From: Durusdinium trenchii
Lineage: Eukaryota > Sar > Dinophyceae > Suessiales > Symbiodiniaceae
Length of the DNA: 64,000 nt
Direction: 5' to 3'
Assembly: GCA_963970005.1 (NCBI GenBank)
Contig: CAXAMN010021273.1
Span: 1,002,143 to 1,066,142, forward strand
Position numbers and translations under genes: made by a program. The notes below the pieces were generated by a model that was not told where the DNA came from, ran no database searches, and worked only from the letters and a program-made list of their open reading frames with translations. Positions within the stretch are counted from its first letter, which is position 1. The number at the start of each line of letters is the position of its first letter. Positions 35,300 through 46,465 of this stretch are shown one piece after another.

Positions 35300-35466
35300 C
35301 ACTACGTGAGCTGTCCCACAGCTGTGTCAGAAGGTCTGTGGATCACAAGGAGAAACACCTCCGTCCCGCATGGCCTGAACTACAAGACCATTGGCTGATC
35401 AGCTCTACAGACTTCCAAGACGTTGGCCATGTTGGACCATGTTGACATCTGAGGACATCCAATCAC

Positions 35467-36013
35467 TAAGAGAGGTCGAGAGACATACAGCTGGGACCCT
35501 GTAGGGCTGGCTGTACATATGCGATAGGCTATAGGGCTGTGAAAATCATCTCTATAGGTCAATTTGCCAAATGTTTCCAAGTTTGTTTGACACATGACAT
35601 GATGACACGTGTGATTTCACTTTCACACATTCGTGTGTTTGGTATCAGAGGTATCAGAGCTGTGGGTCCACCAATATTCTGGTGGCCAAACTTCATTATT
35701 TTCTTTTCCTCCTCAAACTGATATTGAGAGGATTGAAATCACAGGTGCTGGGCTTCACTTGTAGTCCAAAACCTGTCCTTTGCTGTCAATGGCGGTTAGC
35801 TTTCCACCGCTCCGCTGCTTCTGCAGGAGTCCGGGCGTTGGCAGCTCACCACCAGCGATGGACGGAGTCGGAAGATGCGTCACCCGCCGGGATGGGCGGA
35901 GTCGGAAAATGGGTCTCAGAGGAAGCTAGAGAGGTTTTTCATAGCCCTATAGCCTATCCCATAGATGTACAGCCCTACAGGGTCCCAGCTGCATGTCTCT
36001 CAACCTCTCTTGG
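35467..36013. repeat. Long inverted repeat enclosing a coding-like island
   Basis: Arms of about 83 bp (35467-35550 and 35931-36013) are complementary at close to nine positions in ten, sharing GCTGGGACCCTGTAGGGCTG and GATAGGCTATAGGGCT. The 380-bp loop contains the GC-rich patch 35815-35920, preceded by GCTTCTGCAG|G. Two frames of that patch are protein-like (E-S-G-R-W-Q-L-T-T-S-D-G-R; A-G-V-R-A-L-A-A-H-H-Q-R-W). Confidence 0.8.
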
Positions 36014-37086
36014 AAGCGCAGGAGTCGTATCCCTCAGGAGTCGTATATTCCGGAAGCGCACAAGTCTCGGCTGGGGGTCAGTTGAGATGCTTCCTGTAGA
36101 AGGGAGGTCAAGCTGCTTTCGCGGTTTTGTATAGGGTGAGGTTTTTACCTGCAGCCATATGGGTGTTTGGGTTGGAACAGAACACTCATCCAAGTGGAGG
36201 AACCAATGCTACACTTTCGATAGACACTTTTGGGCCAGTTACACTGACATTCACCTGGTGGAATGACTGTTAATTAGATGTTCATGCAAATCACCCGCAC
36301 AGGATTGGTTTCTCCAGAAAAATCATTGCAGGTCCAAGCAAGAGTTTGCTGCTGGTATTGAGGACAGGTGTTGAAACCAAAGGGCCACATGGCGATTGCT
36401 GGAATTTTCTTCATGGCTACAGTTTGCAGCTTCCCACTCGCTGCAACATGACAGTAAAAATAAGAGTCTCAATTGATCACTATGTTTGATTTGGCTGAGG
36501 TCCTCTTGACCCTCATCCACTGTATGCCACTCTGAAACTGGGATCATGATGGATCCTGGAAACCCACTGCCGATCCCGTTGACAGTGCGGCTTTGCCACG
36601 GCGATCGGTGACTTAGATGCGGCTCCCTTTGATCAACCACCTTAAAATGGGGGTACCGGTGAGTTTGTGCCATCTCCTCTCAATCCATCCCAGGAGTTGA
36701 GAAATCCATCCCAGGACCCGAGAACTTGGCCATGGTGACGGCGGACACTCCGACCGACACGGCGGACGAGCGTGCCGCAGCAGCAGGGGTGTTCCTTCAG
36801 GAGCAGTGGGGGTCTTCACACGTGGTTTCATAGACCTGGCGCATTTGGCAGTTGGGCCAAGTTGGGCTTGCTCTGGACAAGAAGCGATTTGGGAGCTGGG
36901 CAGCCAAAAAGGTCCCATAAGGTCCCCAAATTGATCCACTAGGCTGTAAATTGAAGGTCACACTGTATACGACATGTTTACAAAGGGGAATCACAGTTCC
37001 ATCATGTTCCATCTCTTTTGGGATTTTTGTTGGGATTAACTTCAATCAGGGATCCTTAAGAACCCGACATTTCCAGAATGAGCTAG

Positions 37087-37765
37087 GCAGTCAGACCCAC
37101 TGCTCCGGAGGAGCTCTTGAGCACGGGAAGCGCGGACGATGCTCGGCATGACGCCTTTCTTCGCGTCGACACGGTTTCTGTTGCTGCTTCGTGCCTTCCA
37201 TCGTCTCTAGTAACTCTACTTAGCGGTAGACACCAGGGTGTCGTGAGGCTTCTCATTTGGATCTGACACCTCACACCCAAGAACCAGAGAACTTCAGGAT
37301 GTGTTGAGATTGAGGCTTTTGGTGGGGAGAAAGAGAGAAAGGGATCAATTGGGGGTGGTAAATGGTCACCTTTGTTTGAGTGTATTGGCAGCTCGTTCTT
37401 TGGACCGAAAGACTTGTTCGACACGTTCCAGGGAAGATGGCAGTGTGAGCTCATGATCCTTCTATACAGCAAATCAAGAAGTGGTTGATGGACACCCCGA
37501 ATCACCTCTTTTCGGGGCTATTAAGGGACACCCTTGACCTTAGTGGTGCTGCTGTTTGACCAATATTAATCACTAGCTCTTCTTCAGTCCTCTCCCTCCG
37601 TTCCCTCCCCTCCCTCCCTCGCTCTCTCTCTCTCTCTCTTTGCCCGTCGCTTGAGGCCATGCTGGCTGTGCTGCGGCAGCGGAATAACGAGGTGGATTGG
37701 GCCTTGCTGGAGACGGTGTGGCCCGGCAAGACGATTCGTTTGGACACCGCGCCAGGAAGCGAAGC
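37087..37765 (+). CDS. Two linked exons, unidentified protein
   Basis: Exon 37087-37173 follows GAGCTAG|GC and reads A-V-R-P-T-A-P-E-E-L-L-S-T-G-S-A-D-D-A-R, ending before GTTTCT. Exon 37656 follows a long CT tract and CTTGAG|GC, and reads A-M-L-A-V-L-R-Q-R-N-N-E-V-D-W-A-L-L-E-T, then V-W-P-G-K-T-I-R-L-D-T-A-P-G-S. Both are in phase 0, so they join cleanly. The second continues to about 37765, where a GT donor (GCTG|GTTGAC) overlaps an in-frame stop. The family is not recognised. Confidence 0.5.
37479..37553. repeat. Dispersed ~70-bp repeat, family 4
   Basis: GGTTGATGGACACCCCGAAT, then CACCTCTTTTCGGGGCTATT, and GGTGCTG at the end. It sits in the intron between the exons at 37087 and 37656. 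Other copies are at 50254, 51146 and, reversed, 62366. Confidence 0.8.
37589..37641. repeat. CT-rich tract before an exon
   Basis: CCCTCCCCTCCCTCCC and (CT)n up to TTTGCCC, ending 15 bp before the acceptor at 37656. It can double as the polypyrimidine tract. Confidence 0.8.
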
Positions 37766-38819
37766 TGGTTGACGCCTGGGCCTGGTGGTTTGTTTCGGTT
37801 CAAAAGGAAGACTGCTTTCTTCCTGATGGATAAACTATGTAGAAGGTCATGAACATACCAGATACCCCCCCAACAGGTCTACACGTTGATAACCTGCAGG
37901 TTTCAAAGCTGGATGGGGATTAGAGTCTAGATACAGTGCTTTCTCAGTGTGTAGCATCCACTAGCTGCGGCCTCAGACAATTCATCGGACTTTAGAGTAG
38001 AGCATCCCCTTCCTGATTCTCTAACCCTGCAGTGTTTGCTTGCCAGGTGTATGACGGTACATGGATGAATCTACTAAACTCAGCTGGATACTTTTCACTG
38101 TGGTTAATTTGCATGGATTGGTGGTATACCTCATGAAGACTATAGCATTCTTCCTGAAATTCCACCGGTTCAGAATACCTCTGCCCGCAAAAAAATAGCC
38201 GGACCCGCAGGCTGTTTTAGTGCAATTTATCAACATCATATCATCCTTGCAGGTTACTTAATTAGTTACATACTTGAGAAAACTCATAAGTACTGACGCC
38301 CTAGTGTCCTTTCAGCGATGAGCTTTGAGACCTTTATTTGAGAGACGCTTGCAAACTATGCATTGTAGAAATATACATCACGCAATCACGCATACAAGAG
38401 AAACAGCCCGTGGCGAAATCAACCACAGCCACAGCTGGTTCGCGATATTTTGCTCGCGGTGTTTTCCAAGATGTTTGCCAAACAGCCCGAGTGTGTTTTT
38501 GTGTTCCTTGACATGAAGCCAGCTTTCACGTCCTGATCCCAAAAGGCAGCTACATGCAGACAATGCAAACAATGATCAAAAAATGCAGTAGCATGCCAAA
38601 ACACAGCTGGGTTTGGCTGCCGAGAAGGCAGGTGACACCCTCAATCCGGAATCCCGAACACATCCGTCTTTGCCCACTCTGATGGAAATTTAAACTGACC
38701 TCAAATCAAAGTTTTTCATACGTTTCGGGGAAGATCAGGCCGCAACCGTTTGTGCCCACGTGCGATCTGGCCCCTTTTGCTCAGCTCAGCTGGGAAGTCC
38801 CTATGTTGATCCTCTCAGA

Positions 38820-38945
38820 TGGACCCGAGGTCCGCGAACCTGTCCTTTGCCGAGTCGAAAGGTTATGCTGTGCTGCTCGGCAGGGAAGGTCCGCGCACGC
38901 CGGAGACTGTGGTGCACGTACGTCCGGAAACCGTGCTGGGGAACC
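38820..38945 (+). CDS. Candidate exon, unidentified
   Basis: Follows CCTCTCAG. The frame with an ATG reads M-D-P-R-S-A-N-L-S-F-A-E-S-K-G-Y-A-V-L-L, then P-E-T-V-V-H-V-R-P-E-T-V-L-G-N-L. Another frame reads D-G-P-E-V-R-E-P-V-L-C-R-V-E. The first is preferred because it has fewer cysteines. Confidence 0.4.
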
Positions 38946-39453
38946 TGTCAAATGGACGTGCTGGAATGTTCAGGATAGACTGTTCCTTCAGTAGAAGCAA
39001 AACAGTAAATCCCTTCAAGACACCTTTTATGTTGCATGTCCAAGGTTTCTTTTGTTCGACATGTTTGAGCAGAGCCATATTGGGACTGTCGCTCCATTTA
39101 GGCTACCATCAGTTCTACTTGGAGCCAAAGTAGTGCTGTGACTGTGATAGACCATTTTTTCTCTTGGAGATCACCTAGGGTTACATATTTAACTTGATAC
39201 AGCAGGTTGACAAGCTATCTATGATTCAAGATGTGGGGGCTGTGGCCTTCCCAACAACAGCAAGTTGTGTCAGCAGCAGGGAGTCTAGGACGGTCATGTT
39301 CCTGGCTTCTCTTTCAACCAATGTCCTTGCGGACTCCTAGCCACTCAATTGTCACGATGATGTTCCACTGAGTCCACACTGAGTCCAGTGGGGCTGCTTT
39401 GTCCGGCGGTTTGGGGTATGCTTTCCCCTCTCTTTCGGACCATTTCACAAACC

Positions 39454-39590
39454 AACCGTGTCCAAACGACGCCGCTGCTGGGAAGAAAGCGTCCTTGAGG
39501 AAGCAGCAAGTCCTGACGCGCTTGCTGGGCGAAGTGAAGCAGGCGGAGGGTTTCGCCGCTCGTCGCTATCGATCGATGGAGATATATATA
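39454..39590 (+). CDS. Candidate exon, helical, unidentified
   Basis: Frame reads P-N-D-A-A-A-G-K-K-A-S-L-R-K-Q-Q-V-L-T-R, then L-L-G-E-V-K-Q-A-E-G-F-A-A-R-R-Y-R-S, a basic amphipathic helix. It ends near ATGGAG at the edge of a TA tract. The surrounding exons are on the same strand. Confidence 0.4.
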
Positions 39591-40994
39591 TATATTGTAC
39601 GATCGGTCGGTGGAAAGAGCGGCTTGGTGTTGTTTGTTCTCCACAAAATATCAAGCTGGTTGGTGTTCTCCACAAAGAGGTTGGCCTTGTCTGGGACCAT
39701 CTTGGTCATCAAGCGAGCAGTGTCGAACCAACCAAGATGGTCCCAGTGCTGGTAAAGTAGACTCTCAATTCAGAAAGCTCCCACCGCATCAAGAGCTTGT
39801 TCAGCCCTAAATGGCGGGGTATGAATCAAGAGTCTCTTTAATATATTGGACTTGTTGTGATCACTCCCAGGTTAATGAACATGAACAGTGGGGGTCGTGG
39901 CTTATCATGGTTGAAGATGCCCATTTCACCGTCAAAAAATGGGTGTAGGAGAACGTCGATCGCCTAGCGCCCGGCCGGGGGCATTTGCAGAAGAACGAAA
40001 AAAAACCGTCCAATGACATCCTTTGAAGCACGCGCAGAAGTGGACCCTCCAGTTCTCCAAGCAAGTCTTCTCCACGGAAAGTTGCAAATGTTGCGAATCG
40101 GATTGGATTGGACCCAAGACTGACTGGTGCTTAGTAATGAGGAAATGACCCCCCTTACTATGGATACAAGATATACCGATATACCTTAGGATCCAGCCAC
40201 CATCATTCCTTACGAGTCGCACCAGTCAGAAGAAGTCTGTGTTCAGTCTGAGGAGCACATCAGATGGTTTTAGGGGAGTTCACCATAGGTCATCCGTGGT
40301 GAGGTATACATGCACAATCATGCACATCGTTCCCCCCAGGGGCCGTGGCCGGGTGGCTCCAAATCCAACAAACACAAGACAGAAACAACACATTGTATTT
40401 AACTCACTTGAACATCCATGAATAAAAACAATTGTTTCTTGTGCAGACTGTGCCGTGTCAGGGGTTTGCCCACTGACCATTGCATTAGACACATGGAATT
40501 ACCAGTTTTTGCATTTTTGTGCGCCATTTTGGCATTTTGGGGTTGTTTGATTTGATTGTGGCTTCTTTCGCAGACTGCAGGTCAGCGATCCCTCGGTATC
40601 TCTTTGTTGCCAAATAACGGACCAACATGAAGAAAAGCAAGGAAGATCAATGAAGATCCATGAACAAAAGACTAAAGAAGACTAAGCAACTTAAGAGCTC
40701 GCAAGCCTGGGGGAGACTTAAAAGAAGATTAAACGGGGAAGATTTCATCAGCTGGCCACCCCCCCTGCTCCCCTCCACTGTGCAGGTCCTAAGTCACCAG
40801 GAGCCGAGGGTGCGAACGGTGCTGCTTCCACCGCCCTCCCTGGATGCGCCGCTCGGATGAGCAGGAGGGTCAGAGAAAAAGCAGACAGGGAATAAGAACA
40901 AGGGCAGAAAGAAAGAAATATAAAGAGAGAAGGACATGAAAAGATCAGAGCAGAGCAAGAGGAAAGCATCCATAAACGGACAAGAAGACTCAGA

Positions 40995-41040
40995 AGACTC
41001 AGAAGAAGAAGAAGAAGAAGCAGAAGAAGAAGAAGAAGAT
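40995..41040. repeat. AAG microsatellite
   Basis: Interrupted (GAA)n run. It lies just upstream of the candidate exon at 41110. Confidence 0.85.
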
Positions 41041-41109
41041 CAAACTGTGAAAGCAAGCACCAAAGCACCATACCATAACATAACCAACTCCTGCGACACA
41101 TTCTGCTCT

Positions 41110-41265
41110 CTCAAGAAACCGCGGTTTCTCACGTCGCGACCGTCTCGACCGTCCTCGTCGCCAAGGACGGCCTCCTGGAAGGGAACGCCCGAGGAGTCCC
41201 AGCGTGTGCTCGCGGCGGTCTCCGCCCTGCTGGAGGCGCAAGGCGCCGGAAGAAGCGGCGGTTGA
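41110..41265 (+). CDS. Candidate exon, frame ambiguous
   Basis: Two frames are open and plausible. One reads E-T-A-V-S-H-V-A-T-V-S-T-V-L-V-A-K-D-G in its first half. The other reads T-P-E-E-S-Q-R-V-L-A-A-V-S-A-L-L-E-A-Q in its second half and stops at 41263. The switch in quality between halves suggests two exons or a frame change. Confidence 0.35.
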   Translation, partial: LKKPRFLTSRPSRPSSSPRTASWKGTPEESQRVLAAVSALLEAQGAGRSGG

Positions 41266-42571
41266 ACCGTTCGGCAGTTCAGAGGGAGACCAAGAATGGT
41301 GTGAAGATTGCAACTAGAGTGATCATATGTTATAGTTATAACATGTTCAGCAAAAGCATGATAAAAGCATCAGGTATATAAAAGATTAGATTTAGTTTTG
41401 ATACAACACACTTGGCCTTCAGGCCTTTAGAAGGCCCAAGGATCTTTTTTGAGTTCTATAGGTGTCTTAGGTCCAAATGTGCCACTGTTTCCATGCATTT
41501 GAGATGCCCTGAAACCACGCGCAAGCGCGATCGCGCTCCCTGGAGGCTACGCGATCTGCGATCACTTCGTCTCTGACCAGGACGTGCCTCGGTGGAAAGA
41601 CGAGGCACCTGGAGTTGCCCACGTGGACCCTGAAAACCACTGGTTGGTAGAGGAAAAGAATCCTCCAGGGGGGCCAGAACGTCAGGGGTCCATGTGAGTT
41701 TTCGGAAATACTTGCTTGTTGTGTTGAACGACTCGCTATCACTCTCACTCACTGGTTCCACCGACTCGCCCCACCGAAAGCAGACAAGTGCAACTTACCC
41801 CGTGATTCTTCAATGATTCTTCATCATCCAGCCCATCTCAATGAAACTCCCCGCAACATCGTCTTCGTGTTGATTCTCCACTGGTGTTTGTCATTGCCAT
41901 GTTGCTGGACTCCTCTTGTCGTGCGTCGGATCCCTACGTAATCTCACGTGTACGAAGGGACGAGCTGTCGGACGGTTTAGGTATGTCTAGGTGAGATATG
42001 TATAAGATTGTATAAGCATGTATAAGCTATATCAAGTTGTTGACATATGCAATATGTATTATTGAAGACATATAGATTATTACTATAAATATAATACAGT
42101 TTATAATATAAGTCATAAGCACGTGCCCGCTTTGCCCCCTTGGGCAAGAGTTCAGAGGCTTGCAATCAACTTGTCGCCGAGATGGTTGTTTGAAGAGTCC
42201 TCTAATTGATTAGATGTTGATAGCACGTGATAGCACATCAATGTACAAATCAAATCACACATCACCGTCACCAGTACCAACAGCACCAACCCTCCTTTGA
42301 TGTGAAAACAGCCGGCATAATATTTCTTCATGTTCCCCTTTTCCTCGTCTCTCCAGCGTTCACCATGGAAGGATACAATCAGGTCACACCCACAGAACAT
42401 ATCGCCGACACTCGGTTTCATGGTCTTAGTATGTCTAAGAATAAAAAAAGACCAGCCCCACGCCGCTCCCTTCAGTTTCCCCTGAGTCCCTCAAAGCCTC
42501 TCAGTTCAGTTCATCAGACCCCATCCGTTTCACAGCCCCTTGGTCCAAACCATCTTGATAAGAGACCCATT

Positions 42572-42700
42572 GCCCGTTTGTTCCTGGCCAAACGGGTCAC
42601 CTGGCCCTGCCCCGAGGTTCAGCTCCTGGCCCAAGAGCTGGCGGCCTACGACCGGGAGTTCGAGACAGCAAAGATTTGGGTCGGCAAGCAGGTGTGGGTG
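42572..42700 (+). CDS. Candidate exon, unidentified
   Basis: Reads A-R-L-F-L-A-K-R-V-T-W-P-C-P-E-V-Q-L-L-A, then Q-E-L-A-A-Y-D-R-E-F-E-T-A-K-I-W. An acceptor at CCCCGAG|GT and a donor at GGCAAGCAG|GTGTGG are available. Family unknown. Confidence 0.4.
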
Positions 42701-43393
42701 GACATCCGTGGGTGTGTTTGGTTCCGGGAGGAAGAGGAGTTTTTTGCATCGCAACGTGTCGGTTGGATGGTCACTGGGTTCGGTGATGTTCCGTGTGCAA
42801 AGATGGGATAAGAATAGAGTGGTTGTGCGACATGAAAAGCGCCTGTTTGTCTATTAATTGCTTGATTGCTGGCTGGTAAAATGTAGCAATTACTGTAGTA
42901 TATGCTTATACATATAATAAGTCAAGTGATTGTGCGATTTGTTTGTCAGATTGATTGGTGGGTTGGTCAAGTGGGATCCTTAGATGAGATTGTTGGCTCC
43001 TTGTGTTGAATCGAGTGGTGGATGCTTTGCATGGGCGATTGGTGGTGGAGCTCCTCTAAGACGTCCTTGACCTGGTATCACCCTTTCATTCCGCGTGTTT
43101 CCTGGCAGTGGTTCCCCGGAACTGGAGAGTACTGCAAGACGTGTAGAGCTTCGTTGCAGAACACAGAAGAACTTCCAAAAAATTGTGTTTTACACTGAAT
43201 AAGTTGCAGTTCTTCTCTTTCCAGAACTCCACAGTCTGTCATTCTGCATTCTCTACAAGAACTCTACAGTGTGTTTTACACTTTATAAGTGGCATATTCT
43301 CCATAAGAACTCTACAGTCTGTCATTTTCACTGGGAGTTATGGGGTCTACAATTAATTCATGACTCCATCGACTCCTTCTGACTCCTCCACCC

Positions 43394-43520
43394 TCCGCCC
43401 AGCTCGAGGCCTCCGGCGCCCAGCTCTCGGTTCCCACGGCTCCTGGGTGCGAAACCGGCCCGGAAGGACCACATGGACCGGCTGAATTACGTGCCACGTG
43501 ATGGGTACAACATGGTGCAA
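43394..43520 (+). CDS. Candidate exon, unidentified
   Basis: Frame reads S-S-R-F-P-R-L-L-G-A-K-P-A-R-K-D-H-M-D-R and L-N-Y-V-P-R-D-G-Y-N-M-V-Q-L-S-S, then runs into the family 2 element at 43545. An alternative frame (L-E-A-S-G-A-Q-L-S-V-P-T) stops sooner. Low confidence in borders. Confidence 0.3.
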
Positions 43521-43544
43521 CTATCATCTGCCCTCCCTGAAACC

Positions 43545-43625
43545 ATCATGGAAGTGGAAAACCACCGGTTTGTAGAGGAAAACCGTATTCCAAGAGGCCG
43601 TATTCCACTTGCATGTTTGTTGGAC
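43545..43625. repeat. Inverted-repeat element, family 2
   Basis: ATGGAAGTGGAAAACCACCG, then GGTTTGTAGAGGAAAACCG, and on the right CGTATTCCACTTGCATG. The arms pair imperfectly (GGAAGTGGAA with TTCCACTTGC). Confidence 0.7.
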
Positions 43626-44789
43626 GGAGGGTAAACAAACTCGAAACGATAAACTGGGGTGGGTGCAACATATGGTCCAACTGCAATCTGATATAATCTG
43701 TAGATTGTATATACAACCCATTTGAGTAAAGCATGGAAGTGGACAGCTGCTTGCTTGTAAAGTATGAAGTTTTCCGGCCAGGCGCCAGGCGCCGCTTTTC
43801 ACCAAACCATTTTTTTGTTGGAGAGAGGGTAAGGGTCAAGCATGTGGATTCTTCAGGAAAACATGTTGGACACCATGTCGCGCCGAGCTATCTACGAAGG
43901 CGGTTGGACTTTCCCCCCAAAGTCCCAGGACTTTGTACAGATTGCAATAGGTGTTTGCATGCATGCGTCGCTCTTGCATCAAAAAAAAAAGATTGCCTCA
44001 AGTTCCGCAACAAGACCAGACGACCGGTTCGGTTCTTGTGTTTTCTCCAGCGGGTCTTCCGGGGGGGCCCGGGCAGGAATCCGGACCAAAAGCCGATGCC
44101 TACATCTTCCAAAACGCCAAACAACCCGGATTCCAAAACAAACAAAACCCTGGATTGGCAAGCCCGCCCGTGCATCTTCCAAAACCCTGGCTCCCCAGGA
44201 CTTTCCACAAATAAATACATGCACCGAACGACCCCGGCCCTGAGCCCGCTCGGGCGGAGCCGCCGGGCGCGCGCGGGCCGCGGCCGAGGTGCGATCGGAT
44301 CGAATCATGTGGGCGGGGAGGCCGAGGGAGAGATGGTGAGACGCTTGGGGTTGGTCCAAGGGATGAGTAGCGTTTTTAATGCATTTAGTGGTGAGCTTAT
44401 CAATGAGTGCGAATCAAGCCAAGAACAGAGATCAGGAGATAAGAAGATTCCGGCCAATGTTGTGAATCGTACTCTACTCGTTGTCAGAGCTCAAATTGCT
44501 TCCGGCCTATGTTAATTTACCCAGGTATCGTCTTTCACCGTCAGATCGTTGATGGGTGTTCTACCGGCGTTCCTTTCCAATCACCGTTCTAACGACGGTT
44601 TTCACGGTCGCCAACAGATGCTTTCACGGAGTCGGGTGCGACATCCGCTTTGGTGTGGATCGACAGACCGGCCTGGGCCCTCGTGATTTGTAGAGTTCCC
44701 AGTTGGAGCCACCAAGGGGACAGAGACAGAGAGAGAGAGAGAGAAAACAAACATGGGAGACATATGGAACATGCTGCAGCAACAAAAGC

Positions 44790-44870
44790 CAGACACTCCA
44801 TGGTCCATGTATGGAATATATACATTGACCGTCATTGACCCCCCGAATCACCCCAACTGGGTACGCAGCA
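44790..44870. repeat. Family 1 element, one clear end
   Basis: AGACACTCCATGGTCCATGT followed by the family core on the minus strand (CATTGACCCCCCGAATCACC, CCAACTGGG). The second terminal repeat is weak. Confidence 0.6.
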
Positions 44871-45409
44871 TGTTTGGAGCCTCTTTCCTCGGGGGTCGAA
44901 TCTGAGGACGATCCCACATGGACCATCGCGGAGCATGTTTCGGAAACCCACTGACCCTGGGAGGATGGTTGCAATGTGTACATCCAACGTTGCAATTGTG
45001 CTGCTTTCTTGGAACCATGAGGCGGTCCATAAGAGCCATCAGAATGTGGCTCTTATAATTGTGTTTCAACTCCGCGGGCGTGAAGAGGTGTTTCAATCCA
45101 AATGGGAGGTATGAATATAGTCATCAATCGAGAGTCCACACTATCCATATGGCTGTGGGTCATGGCACACACGGAGATCGGCCGACCAGTTGACCTACCT
45201 GACCTACCTGGTGTCGGTCGAACTCGCGGCCCATGGTGGACTGCTCGGTGGACATTTCTGAACGACCCATCCCCAGACCTGAAAAAGTTGTTCAATCTAA
45301 ATGGGGAGAGCATGGGGAGTTATTAATCATATGATAATTTGTTGTTTAATCAGTCGATCTGCATGATCATACATTAATCCATATGGCTTGGATATGTTCA
45401 TTCATACCT

Positions 45410-45505
45410 GTATACAGTCGGTAAACCAGAACATCACGATTTTAGAGATGTCGGCCTGCAACTGAACCATCATCCACTGAAACCTGAAACCTGGGATAGA
45501 CTCCA
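45410..45505. repeat. Dispersed ~110-bp repeat, copy 3
   Basis: Diverged copy with ACAGTCGGTAAACCAGAACA, CGGCCTGCAACTGAACCATC and GGGATAGACTCC, aligning with 17127-17238. Confidence 0.6.
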
Positions 45506-46133
45506 CATATTGGCAGCTGGTACTGGGCACGTTCGCATGGCACGTTCGTTCGCTGGTTCGAGCACCTGAGGTTTGTGGTGAGCATCGCACGCCTGCGCGC
45601 GAGATGCTTTGGGACTCTGCAGGTCGAACGCAGATGGGTCGATGCTCCACCGGCGTAGTCGATTTGACCTAGGAGGTTTTTTTCCCGTAGAGCTACTCAC
45701 CCAGATAGGTGGGGCAAAATTCTACCACTTCATTCAGCCTCACGAAGCCGACTCCGTCTTTGAAGCTACAGGGCCATCAACATGAATTGGAAATGCCTCC
45801 CAGACCCTGAATGGTGGGAGCAATTGGTCAACCTTTGGGATCTTAGGGATTCTCCGTGATGGCTCTCTATCGCTCACAGGTGGCGAATTCATAAGTTTGC
45901 TTAGTACTTATGGATCTCATTCTTTGATTCGCCCCACCGATGGGGCGACCCCTCAAAATTTAGAATAGAACTAGCAGCTATGCATCTATATTTTGAAATA
46001 TGAGTTTCTCAAGATGCAGAAAGACCATGTTCATAACCATGGTACCTTGCCGCTTGTTGAACCATCTACCCAGATGCGGACCAGGTCGGACCGGGGGTGA
46101 GACACCCGTCCCGTTTGGACCGACCCGTTTCAG

Positions 46134-46205
46134 GCCAGCAGCCGGCCGAAGGCTTGGCGCCCTGCCGTCCCGAGGTGGTCATGGCTCCTCGGCTCCAAAA
46201 GGGGG
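46134..46205 (+). CDS. Candidate exon, unidentified
   Basis: Follows GTTTCAG|GC. With one base carried in, it reads G-Q-Q-P-A-E-G-L-A-P-C-R-P-E-V-V-M-A-P-R-L-Q-K when split as (x)GC-CAG-CAG. The end is unclear, in a G-rich run near 46200. Two other frames are open, so the frame rests on the AG|GC pattern. Confidence 0.3.
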
Positions 46206-46323
46206 GAGGGAGGTCTGCCAGTTCAGTTCGGGTGTTGTGACGTCACGAGAACGACTGTTAAGGCCATATAACAAGAACGAACTGAGTTTGCTCTTTCGAT
46301 CACAAAACACCCCAATGAATACT

Positions 46324-46406
46324 CAGACACTCCATGTATGGTATATTTACTAGATCAGTTGGGGTGGTTTGAGGGGTCCATGTATATGACAGACATGGAG
46401 TGTCTG
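46324..46406. repeat. Inverted-repeat element, family 1
   Basis: Perfect 14-bp ends (CAGACACTCCATGT / ACATGGAGTGTCTG). The interior has TTGGGGTGGTTTGAGGGGTC. It lies 60 bp upstream of the start codon at 46466. Confidence 0.85.
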
Positions 46407-46465
46407 GGATATAGTTCAATTCTTCCATCCATTTATTGTTTGGACATGAGACTGGAATCGCCACC

